Shown here one piece after another: positions 37,864-47,617 of a DNA stretch of 64,000 nt. The notes under the pieces are model-generated. The model ran no database searches. It had not been told where the DNA came from and saw only the letters and a list, made by a program, of their open reading frames with translations. Each line of letters opens with the position of its first letter. Position 1 is the first letter of the stretch. The position numbers and the translations under genes are program-made. The DNA is from Sapria himalayana. Lineage: Eukaryota; Streptophyta; Magnoliopsida; Malpighiales; Rafflesiaceae. The DNA is taken from positions 16,604 through 80,603 of the forward strand of contig JAREIK010017065.1 in assembly GCA_029783825.1 (NCBI GenBank), read 5' to 3'.

Positions 37864-38315
37864 GTAGTAGTAGAATAAGCAGCAGAAGAAGCAGAAGAAG
37901 CAAATTAAGATGTAGAAGAAGAATCAGAATAAGAATCAAAAGAAGAAGTAGAAGAAGATGCAGAAGAAGAAGATGAAGAAGTAGAAGAAGAAGATGATGA
38001 TGATGATGAAGCAAATGAAAAAGAAGAAGAAGCAGAAGAATAGAAGAAGTTGTAGTAGTAGAAGAAGAAGATGTAGAAGCAGAAGAATAATAAGAAGAAG
38101 TAGAATAATAATAAAAAGAATAAAAAAAGAAGATGTAGAAAAAGAAGAAGAAGAAGAAAATGTATTAGTAAAATAAGAAGGAGAAGTAGTAGTTGTAGAA
38201 GAAGAAGAAGTAGTAGTAGTAGTAGTAGTAAGAAGCAGAAGAAGAAGAAGAAGTAGTAGTAGTAATAGTAGTAGAAGAAGCATAAGAAGTAGAAGAAGCA
38301 TAAGAAGCTAGAAGA
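37476..38315. repeat. GAA/GTA/GCA trinucleotide array upstream of LINE C
   Basis: The + strand consists of GAA repeats mixed with GTA, GCA and GAT triplets (for example GAAGAAGTAGTAGTAGAAG). This triplet flavour differs from the AAGAAGAAT arrays and matches the array at 45780-46147 downstream of LINE C. Leu-rich frames on the minus strand are artefacts. Confidence 0.93.
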
Positions 38316-38430
38316 AATTTTTCATTATCTATTTTTTTTAAAATTCGCTCACTTTTCTAGACAGACAAAGCTCAACCCTAGGGAAAGAAATCTCCATTTT
38401 CGACCAAAAATCCATCTTCAAGCTCTAAAA

Positions 38431-39970
38431 ATGGGCCAAAATGACTTCTTTTTAAATCAGAAGTCATTTGCATCTATAATTCAAGAGCCCGCACCAACTA
38501 TTCCCGCTTATGGAAACAAAAATAAATTTTCATCGGTTATCTTCTATTCAGTTGAACTCGATAAAATGGTAGTCCCATTTAACCGCACACTTTTAGCTAA
38601 ATTCTCTCATGGCAGGCTACGCGTAATCTACATCCAAGAGTTCCTTACCTCATTGAAGCTTAAAGGAATTACGAAGATTGAAGTTTTTGACTCCAAGCAT
38701 GTGTTTCTGCAACACATGGTGGAGTCTGATTTTAACAAATTATGGATGCGTGGTCAGTGGCATGTTAAAGGCTTCTCAATTAGGGTGTTCACGTGGATGA
38801 TGGACTTCAATCTACTAGAGAAGCCACCTATTGCACCGGTATGGTTTTATTGCCTAATTTACCCCTCACCTTCTTCTCTAAATATGCTATTCATTTGATA
38901 GCTTAGTGCATTGGAACGCCAATAATGATAGATGAGGCTACTACCTCTATGACAAGGCCGAATGGTGCTCGTGTATGCATCGAGACCAATCTACCCTCAC
39001 AGCCTCCATAGAAACTATGGATAGGCAGTGAGGATGGGCATGGCATATCGCAGGCCATGATCCTCGAGCTACTTCCTAGTTACTATAAGAGGTGTAGAAG
39101 ATTGGAGCATGAGAGAGAGGAATGTTTGATGGGAAAGTGTAAGGGAGAGGAGTACACAGGAGTCGGGATGGAAGAAAGGTAAGCTGAAGTGGGTTAAGAA
39201 AACAATAGAAGGAGAATAGCCTCAAGGGGAGGCTATTAGAAAAGAAGGCAGAGAGGTGCTCTCACTCACAAGAGAAATAGGGCGAGGAACTGGAAGGGGC
39301 AGTGAGGGAGTTATAGGTGAGAAGGAGAGAGAAGAGTTGAGTGAGGTCACTAAGCACCTAGAGAAGGGCCCAAATGGGGGGCCTCCTCTAGAAAGGGAGT
39401 GGAGCAGGGGCAAGAGGGAGAAGAAAGGATAAGGGGAAGGTCATATAGTGCAGATAATGGGAGGGCATGAAAGGAGAAGGGGGTAAGAGCTAGAAGGGGG
39501 CTCCATAATGGGGATTTGTTCACAGCAGAAGAAGAGGCTGCACTATCCTCATTAGTTAACTTAGAACATAGGAGGAAAGCTAGAATGACTAGACAGAAGA
39601 AGAATAAAAAGGTTAGAGAGGTTGATTTAGGCTGGATAGAAGAGGATGTACTAGAATTCTTGGATTCAGAGTCATAAGTGAAAAGCTACAGTTACCTAAT
39701 TCAAAGTAGGGTTACAAACAGGATAGAAATATACATACCCCAAAAGATGATCTGGAAATAGCTATAACAAAGTGGGATGCTTATACGAGAGAAGAAGCCA
39801 TAGAAGAATTAAAAATAATTGCACTCAAATTGGGGGAAGCCCTTAGTTATATAGGAAAGGAGCTTTCTAGCTCCGCAAAACAGCCTAGAAATATGAAGAA
39901 ATATAAATCCAAGAAATATGACTCAAAATGCATGACAAGAGCTCAAGCAAAATCATCATTTAATGGATAG
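38431..39970 (+). pseudogene. LINE C ORF1 (DUF4283-like, zinc knuckle)
   Basis: Open from ATG 38431 for 155 codons, starting MGQNDFFLNQKSF. A DUF4283-like domain spans residues 45-140, with KFSHGRLRVIYIQEFL, SLKLKGITKIEVFDSKHV and WHVKGFSIRVFTW. After a frameshift or stop near 38896 the reading goes on with RPNGARVCIETN, then the knuckle near 39080 (YYKRCRRLEHEREEC), where the first Cys of C-x2-C-x4-H-x4-C has become Tyr. The remaining part is Lys/Glu/Arg-rich and ends MTRAQAKSSFNG with TAG at 39968-39970. In L1 elements ORF1 coats the RNA. The stops make this copy inactive. Confidence 0.82.
39963..39970 (+). promoter_or_regulatory. ORF1/ORF2 overlap ATGGATAG (LINE C)
   Basis: The ORF2 ATG lies inside the last codons of ORF1: ORF1 reads AAT GGA TAG while ORF2 starts ATG GAT, in the +1 frame. 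The identical 8 bases sit at the same junction in LINE D. The arrangement suggests coupled termination and re-initiation for ORF2. Confidence 0.65.
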
Positions 39971-42900
39971 AATCATATATTGGAATATAAGAGGGGTAGC
40001 GAATACACCCTCTCTAAAAAGATTGAAAAAACTAATAAAAGTACATAAGCCAATAGTAGCTGTAGTAGTTGAACCAATGGTAGACAGAGGTCAAATAGAC
40101 AAATATAAAAAGTCCTTGGGGTTTGATAAGGTTATAGTAAATCTTAACGGAGAAATCTGAGTTATGTGGGACAATAAGCTAGAAGTTATAGTACTAAAAA
40201 ACATGGAACAAATGATACATTTAAAAATCAGATATTACACAGATTTTCTCCTGTCTATAGTATATACTAAAAACTCTAAAGAGGAAAGGAAAATTTTATG
40301 GAGTGATATGACGAAGGTTGCATCCAAAGATACCCCATGGATAATAGGGGAAAACTTTAACGTGATCAGGAATAATAATGAAAAGAAGGGAGGGAGACAT
40401 CCCTATGTTGAGCTTATTACTCATTTTTAAGAGATGATCGCAAATGTTAATCTCATGGAAATAGAATATCTTGGAGCAAAATATACATGGTATAAAAACT
40501 GGAAGAAGAGAGGAATAATATGGGCAAGACTGGACAGATTCATGTATAATGTCAAATGGGTGGAATCGTTAGGCAATACAAATATTAGACATCTAAATAG
40601 AACATGTTATGACCATAGCCTGATGCTCCTAACTTGTAAGGTGATAAATAAACTAGCATCCTCTTTTAAATTCCAAAATATACATGGGGTTTGCATAGAC
40701 ATTTTGAGTCGATAGTAAGCAGCTCGTGGAAAGAGCACGTATCTGGTAACCAATTACAGATCTTAGCAGTTAAGATGCGTAAGCTAAAAATTAGTTTAAA
40801 TAAATGGAACAAAGTGTGTTTTGGAAACATAAATGCCAATATTAAATAGGTGGAAGAGAAAGTAGAAAGATGTGAAATAGATTACGAGAGAGACCAAAAG
40901 GAGGAGACTATGTAGGAATTAAGTAAAGCAGAGGCAAAATTAACACTGAAACTAAAAAGAAAGAAATCTTCTGGAAGCAAAAAGAAAAAATAAAATGGCT
41001 AAAGGAAGGAGATAACAATACTAAATTATTTCACATGATGGCAAAAATCAGGTCTAAAAACACATAATTAAAGGCATCAAAAGTGCAGAGGGTGAATGGG
41101 TAGAAAAAGAGGAGGAGATTAAAGCACAACTAGAACAATTTTTGAAAAAGCATCTATGTGAAAAGAGCACTCATATAGAAGATAGCCTAATGCATGCAAT
41201 TAAGATCAAGGTCACTAAGGAGGAGAATAACAAACTAGACGTAATCCCAGAAGAGGAGGAGGTAAGGTCAGTAGTTTTTAGTATGAATAAAGAGAGTGCA
41301 GTAGGACCAGATGATTGGAACAATGCTTTCTTTTCAAATATGCTGGCACATAATCAAAAAAGAACTAACTCAAGCAATCAAATGGATTTTTGTGATAGTA
41401 GAAATCACAAAAGCTTGGGCGAGCTTTTTCATTGTACTTATTCCGAAGGTTGAAAACCCACAGAAATGTGAAGACTATCGTCCGAATAGTCTATGCAACT
41501 CTATTTATAAAAGTTTAGCTAAACTACTGCAAAATAGACTGAGAGATATTCTTCCAAATATAATCTCACAGGAGTAGTCAGGCTTTGTTAAAAATAGATT
41601 AATGATGGAAAATATAAGCCTTGCATCTAAATTAATGAGACATATTGGAAAAAAAGAATAGGGGTCATAATGTGGTGCTAAAACTAGACCTATCAAAGGT
41701 ATTTGATAGGGTGGAATGGCCTATCCTATGCTACTCGATGCGAAAAATAGGTTTTTCTGAATTCTGGATCGATTTAATATATAGATGTATATCAAGTGTT
41801 TGGGTTAGAATAATAATAAATGGGAAAAAGTGAAGAATTTAAGCCGGGCAGAGGTTTGAGGCAAGGAGACTCACACTCTCCGTATCTCTTTAATATCTAT
41901 CTAGAGATATTGCTTTTGAATTTAAAGTAAAGAATGTTGGATGGAAAAATCTTAGCATTTAGGCAACACAAGAACACCCCTCACATCGGTTGCCTAGCAT
42001 ATGGTGTTGATCAGATCATCTTCACAAATGCTAGCTCGAAGTCCCTCACTAATCTTATGGAGCTCTTGCATACTGTAGAAGTAGAGACATGTCAAATTTT
42101 GAATAAACAAAAATGTTAGTTAATGTTAGCAGCAAAAGCCCCGAGTGGGGTAGTACAAAGGGTTAAAAAAGTAATAAGTTTTACACAAAAGAGAGGGGCA
42201 TTAATGTACTTAGGCTACCCGATATTTGAGGGTAGGTTAAGAGAGGACTATTTAAGTTTTTAGGTAGATAAGATGAGAAAGAAAATAGCAAGATGGAAAG
42301 AACATTTTCTTAGCATGGGGGGAGAATTATGTTAATTAAGCATGTGTTGCACGGTTCAGTTGTGCATATATTATCAGTCATGCATCCTCCAAAGAAGTTA
42401 TAATGAAGCTAGAAAAAGAAATGAAATATTTCTTGTGGGACAAGAATGAAGGAAAATCAAAGTTACACTGGAGGAAATGAGAGGCATTATGTTACCCAAA
42501 AGAGGAGGGAGGGCTGGGCTTTACAAGCCTCATGGAGATAGCTAGTTCATGGGCATGGAAAAGCTGTTAGCAATTGAAAGAAAATGACAGCCTTTGGGCA
42601 AGGTTCATGCATGGCAAGTATGGAGAAAATAACTAAACACTTAAGAATGCTCGGAAAGCATCTATAGCCTGGAAGGCCATACACAAACAAAAAGAGCTAA
42701 TGGAAGCTCACTCAAGGCTAAATAGAAGCAGCTAGAAATTGACCTTAAATTCCCAAAGAAATTTCACTCTCAAATCAGCAAAAGAATTGATACGGAAGAA
42801 GAAGAATCCACCGCAGATATTTAAAAGAATATGGAAAGGGGATGGGCCACAGAAGATGAAAACATTCTTGTGGAGTACTTCGATAGAAGCCACCCCAGTA

Positions 42901-43221
42901 GATGTAAATATACAGAAAAAAGGAATAAAGTTAGCATCTAGATGTGAATGCTGTCACTTAGCGGTAGAAAGCATGGACCACTTATTTTCACAAGGTGAAA
43001 TAGCAAAGGAAGTGTAGAGCTGGCTCGAGACCTCAAGGCATAAGGAAGAAGAGCTGAAAACTAGAATAGCGGGTTAGTTTCGGTGTAAACCCAAGAATAC
43101 AGTACATAGTTGGTTGAAAGAGACTCTCCCACTTGTAACAGTATGGTGCATATGGAAAGCCAGAAATAAGAGCAAATTTGAAGGCATCAAAATGAACTCA
43201 GAGGAGATCCTGAAAGGTATT

Positions 43222-43772
43222 TGTTGGGCAATCGCGCTTCCACGGGTAGTAAGATTAAGAAACATAAAACAAAGAAAACATAGAAACAAGCAATATATAT
43301 TCCCAATCCACAAGCATCCACGGCAGAATCAAAACGAGAAATCAACACAACAAATAACGTGGTTCACTAGTCACTCAGTACGACTAGCTACCTCCACCAG
43401 AAAATGCTTATGCATTACAGATTAAAACCAAGAAATAACGTCTTATAGTATGCAACACGGAACAGTCGCGAAATCGCACAGAGAGAGAGGAGAGCGAAGT
43501 TGAACAGTTCAACCGGGTCAAAAAATAGCTGCTCGAAAAAAAATACAAATCATTTTATACAAAAAATAAACAGCCGGTTCATTTAACCGAAGCGGGTTGG
43601 ATCATGGACCGGGCCAGGCTCTGCTCCAAAATTTTCGGCCCGCTGACCAGTCTGCGGAACCTCCGTTATTGTGCTACTGCTACATCCCCGGGCTTTTAAT
43701 ATTTCCTTTCCTGCACTTACATGAAAATATTAAAACGGATTATTAAGTAAAAAACAAATTACATATACAACA
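43222..43772 (-). mobile_element. Solo LTR, copia-like, 551 bp
   Basis: The ends TGTTG...CAACA form a 5-bp perfect inverted repeat. A 5-bp target duplication GTATT lies at 43217-43221 and 43773-43777. Removing it restores the LINE C reading (EEILKGIKKETSIISAI). The base composition is more GC-rich than the surroundings. On the minus strand it carries GAACCACGTTATTTG, text typical of plant copia LTRs, so the minus strand is taken as sense. No internal genes are present. Confidence 0.88.
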
Positions 43773-44460
43773 GTATTAAAAAGGAAACCTCAATCATATC
43801 TGCTATTAACCCTATTAATGTAGAAAATATAGGAGTTTTTAAGGAGCTGATAGACAAATGGGGCTTAACAATAAGAAAGGAGAGAAAGATGGAGCTAAAA
43901 AGGTTGTCAGGGGAAAACCACTTTCTGAATGGGTGGCTCTTAATACTGACGGAAGTTATATTAGGAACAAGGGAATGGCAGGAGGAGGGGGAGTGATCAG
44001 GGATTCACATGGGAAAATAATTAGAGCTTCTATAATGAATATAAGGTCTAGCTCTGCATTGCATGCAGAGGTAGAGGCCTTACTAAGAGGAATGCAAATT
44101 TGTAAAAGACAACAATTAAAGAATATTAATATTCAAGTAGACTCACGCCTTTTGGTCGGACTGACCTCGGGAAGCTTGGTACTATGGAAGTACGAAAAGG
44201 ATATAAAAAATATAAAAGACTTGATGAAACAATAGAATGCGACAATTATGTATACGTATAGGGAGTCAAATGCTTTAGCAGATAAGCTAGGGAAAGAAGG
44301 AGCAAGCAAGGGTTTACAAGAATTAGATGAGAATTCCATCCCCGATAGATTCAAAGGTTTGACACGATTAGATAAACTAGGATATCCTTACATAAGTGTG
44401 TGTAGGAAAAAGAACACAGAGATGGGTCACAGGGTTAATGAGAGGAAAGGGGAGGGTTAA

Positions 44461-45779
44461 AATAACGTATATGGAAAAGGGTGGGCAAGTGGGAGTGTGA
44501 TCATGGGTGTAGGTGAGTGAGATGTGAGATCGGTAGGAGAATATGGGCGAGAGGGGATTGGGTTAGAAAAGGATGGGTGGGAGTGGAAGAGAGGGGTAGG
44601 TGGGTTGGGTGAGAGGGGTGTGCAGAGAATAAATGTGTGGGTGTGAAGATGGGTGGGTGTGGGAGAGTATGCATGGGGGGTGTGTGTGTGTGTGTATATG
44701 TATGTATAAGTGTCTGCAGGTTAGGAATTGCCATAAAAGAGGCTGCAGAAGTCATGGCAAGAGCTAATCGTGTTGTGGAAAGAAGAGGTGGGAGAGCATA
44801 TAATATAACTGCAGCAGGATGATTACTATAGAAGGAGGAAGAAACGGAAGTAGCAGGGGGAGTGGTTTCAAGAAGCTTGGAAAAGAGATAGCATGTAGAG
44901 AAGATGAGACAAAGAGTAGCTGCAAAAGATGACTAAAGTTGTCAAATTCTAAATGATTATTAAATAGGTGTGGGTGAAATAAATTTGTAAGGGTAAGGGA
45001 CACAAGGGCTAATGGTAGGCTAGGTGGTTATGTATGTGGGTGTGTGGGGATGGGGGGCTGGAAGGAATTATTACTTCGCTGGTTGTGAAATGCTGTGCTT
45101 ATAGAGGAGGAGTGAAGTTAGTCTGTGCAAGGATAGGGGGAGCAGAAGACAAGTGCAGTGGATGTAGGATTGGAATAACCCGATAGCTACAAAAGGATAA
45201 AAAACAAGAGGTAGAAGGGGACTAAAAGATATTAAAAGACCCAGATGGTGAGGTGAGCCTAACCGGACAAAAAAAATAGAAAGAAGTATGTAGAAGAGAA
45301 ACTAGGCTTGTGGAGAAGTTATTTATGTTGTGTATTAGTTAAGTGTGGGATGGTGTTTGTAATTGATTGTACGGGAATGGGACAAATTGGCAAAGGGTAG
45401 GAAATAGGTTATACTTGCTTTGGTTTTTTGTTGTATTAGTAGGATACAAAGAGGCGAAATGATCTCAGACAAAGGCACGAGAGAAGGAGCACATGGTATG
45501 GGGGCAGCAACTCCCGAGGTAGAAGAACTATGTGGGTTGGAGCTAAAGTTTGGAGGCCAGGAAAGTAGCTAGGACATGCAACCAAAGGGGGAGGAAAGTA
45601 GCTAATAGAGTTAATTGAATTAGATGTTAATTGTCACGAAATGTTGTTTAAATAGGATTAGGGGCAATGCTTTGAAATAGAGGATGGAAAAGGGTGTAAA
45701 AGGGTAAATTGTAGTATTAGCTTGTAAAAATGGTATACCTCCGCCAAAAGAGATGGATATAATTAATAAACAAACTTTT
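44461..45779 (+). other. LINE C 3' UTR with G-rich tract
   Basis: Non-coding. At 44480-44700 the + strand is strongly G-rich with many GGG and GGGG runs (for example GGGGTAGGTGGGTTGGG and GAGAGGGG) and a (GT)n patch near 44680, which could form G-quadruplexes in the RNA. The end at 45721-45779 is shared with LINE A. The Pro/His-rich frame on the minus strand is a shadow of the G-rich tract. Confidence 0.78.
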
Positions 45780-45814
45780 CAAAAAAAAGTAGAAGAAGAA
45801 GAAAAAAGAAGAAG

Positions 45815-45846
<32 letters not shown>

Positions 45847-46147
45847 GTAGTAGTAGTAGTAGAAGCAGAAGAAGTAGTTGAACCAAAAGAACCATAGAAG
45901 TAGAATAAGAAGCAGAAGAACCAGAAGAAGAAAAATAAGAAGCAGAAGAAGAAACAGGAGAAGAAGTAGAAGAAGAAGCAGATGAAGAAGAAGAAGCAGA
46001 AGAAGCAAAAAAAGCAGAAGAAGTAGAAGAAGCAGAAGAAGAAGCAGAAGAAGAAGCAGAAGAATGAGAAGAAGAAGAAGAAGAAGTAGTAGTAGTAGAA
46101 TAAGCAGAAGAAGAAGTAGAAGAAGTAGTCGTAGAAGAAGAAAAAAA
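45780..46147. repeat. GAA/GTA/GCA array between LINEs C and D
   Basis: About 370 bp of GAA with GTA and GCA triplets, the same flavour as 37476-38315. It lies between the A8 end of LINE C and the GCTCAC start of LINE D, and ends GAAGAAGAAAAAAAA. Confidence 0.95.
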
Positions 46148-46233
46148 ATGCTCACAACTTCTATAGACAGAAATTACCATTTTTAGAGAGAAATCTCTAT
46201 TCCTACTCAATTCAAGCTGTCATCATGCTCAAA

Positions 46234-47617
46234 ATGGAACAAAGAGACTTCTTATCAAATAATAAGTCCTTTTTTCAATTTTTACTAAACGCACGCCACC
46301 TTCTCCATTGTTCGGAAACAAAGAAGGGAGTTCCACGATTCACTTCTCTTCGGAAGAGTTACACAGGCTTAGAGAGCCCTTCAAGCTCATGTTAATAGAA
46401 AAGTTTTCCTATGGCAGACCTCGCACGAACAATATACAGTCATTTATCACTTCATTAAAGCTTAAGGAAAGGGTGAAATTTGCCGACTACGATGCTAAAC
46501 ACCTCTTCCTAAAGTGCTGTATAAAAGAAGATTTCCACCGTAAATGACCAAGGGGGTTATGGCAAGTCATTGGATATTCTATGCGAATTATAAAGTGGAC
46601 AAAAAACTTCAGCCCACACAAAAAGGTGCCTCTAGCTCCGGTATGGTTCTCACTCCTAAACCTCCCTGTGTATCTCTATAATATCCACTCCTTATATGCT
46701 ATTTCTTCATGCTTGGGTAAGCCAATTCTACGGAATGAGGCGACACTTTTACTGACTAGGCCGAATAATGCTCGGGTATGTGTTGAATGCAATTTACTTA
46801 CACAGCCACCTACTATGATTTGGATAGATAGTGGAAAGGGAGAGCAGAGTGAGAGGTTTTGGCAACCTGTCACTCCAGAAAACCTACCTCCTTACTGTCA
46901 AGGCTGCAAGAGGTTAGGGCATGCTTTGGGGGAGTGTAGGTTGGGGTTAGAGAAGAAGGGCATAGGGAAGGGGCAAGGGGGTAGAGGAAGGATGGAATGG
47001 ATTAGAAGGGAAGAAGGGGCCTAAAAACACATTCTAGATGAGGGTGAGCCATTAGAAACATAATTAGGGAAAGAAATGGAGGGTAGGGAGGAATAGGTGG
47101 GGACTCAAACCAAAGAGGAGGTTGGCAGTAATAAGGAAATAGAGGCAGTGGTAAGGGCAGAAGAATGGGTAGAGGGTGGGGAAGATGAATGTTGGGAGGT
47201 GGTGAAAGTAAAAGGAAGAGGAGTAAGAGGTCTAAACCTAGGAGGGTCTTAATGGAGAAGGAGTAGGACTATAGCTAGATGGATGAGGACCTTCTGGATT
47301 TTCTAGAAGAAGAATCAGAAATTTATAGCTATCCATCAATAGGTAATGGGTAATAAAATGAGGAGAGTAAGCTAGAAAATGATAAGGATGATTTAGAAAT
47401 CTTTGAAAAGGATTGGGAGAAGCTTACTAGGGGTTAAGCCATGGAAGCCATGAAACAAATGGCTATGCAACTCATACAAAAATTAAGATATAAGGAAATA
47501 ATGAAACTCACTCTTAACACACCTAAGTCTCTAAGAAATAGGAAGAAACATTTAAATAAGACTTACGAGTCTAAATGCACAACAAGAGCTCAAGCAAAAT
47601 TAGGTTTTAATGGATAG
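46234..47617 (+). pseudogene. LINE D ORF1 (DUF4283-like, intact CCHC knuckle)
   Basis: The ATG at 46234 begins MEQRDFLSNNKSF, aligned with the LINE C start. A frameshift follows before 46308. DUF4283-like text: KFSYGRPRTNNIQSFI and SLKLKERVKFADYDAKH, then MRIIKWTKNFSP from 46581. Next come GKPILRNEATLL, RPNNARVCVECN and an intact zinc knuckle YCQGCKRLGHALGEC, with C-x2-C-x4-H-x4-C at 46896-46937. The distal part is Glu/Lys-rich and ends TTRAQAKLGFNG with TAG at 47615-47617. Because this copy keeps the knuckle, it shows what the family's ORF1 looked like. The frameshift and stops still make it a pseudogene. Confidence 0.83.
47610..47617 (+). promoter_or_regulatory. ORF1/ORF2 overlap ATGGATAG (LINE D)
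   Basis: Same arrangement as in LINE C: ORF1 ends AAT GGA TAG and ORF2 starts ATG GAT at 47610. The conservation in two diverged copies suggests that it was selected in the active ancestor. Confidence 0.65.

Larger units (their letters stand above)
39963..44460 (+). pseudogene. LINE C ORF2 (endonuclease, RT, zf-RVT, RNase H)
   Basis: About 1310 codons once the nested LTR is removed, the usual length for plant L1 ORF2. Endonuclease: WNIRG (39981), VEP (Glu at 40071), IIGENFNVI near 40344 (Asn where GGDFN has Asp), IWARLDRF, and DHSLML with the His kept. RT: SAVGPDDWNN near 41297, LDLSKVFDRVEW near 41684, GDSHSPYLFN near 41866, and YGVD at 42000-42011 in place of YADD, so one catalytic Asp is lost. 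zf-RVT: 42860-43017, with ASRCECCHLAVESMDHLF. RNase H: from 43930, with NTDGS, HAEVEALL, QVDSRLL and ESNALADKLG, all catalytic acids kept. Stops and frameshifts occur, for example at 44233. A solo LTR interrupts it at 43222-43772. Confidence 0.9.
38316..45779 (+). mobile_element. LINE C: near full-length L1-type LINE
   Basis: The most complete LINE here, about 6.9 kb without its nested LTR. A short 5' UTR contains GCTCACTTTTCTAGACAGAC near 38349, matching the LINE D start (GCTCACAACTTCTATAGACAG). ORF1, ORF2 and a G-rich 3' UTR follow. The 3' end TGGTATACCTCCGCCAAAAG plus an AATAAACAAAC-like stretch and A8 runs directly into the GAA array. Both flanks are GAA/GTA/GCA repeat of the same kind, as expected if LINE C inserted into an existing array. 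Confidence 0.9.

Noticed and set aside
44501..44755. Pro/Thr/His-rich frame on the minus strand
   Set aside because: Shadow of the G-rich LINE C 3' UTR, with no start context or family resemblance.
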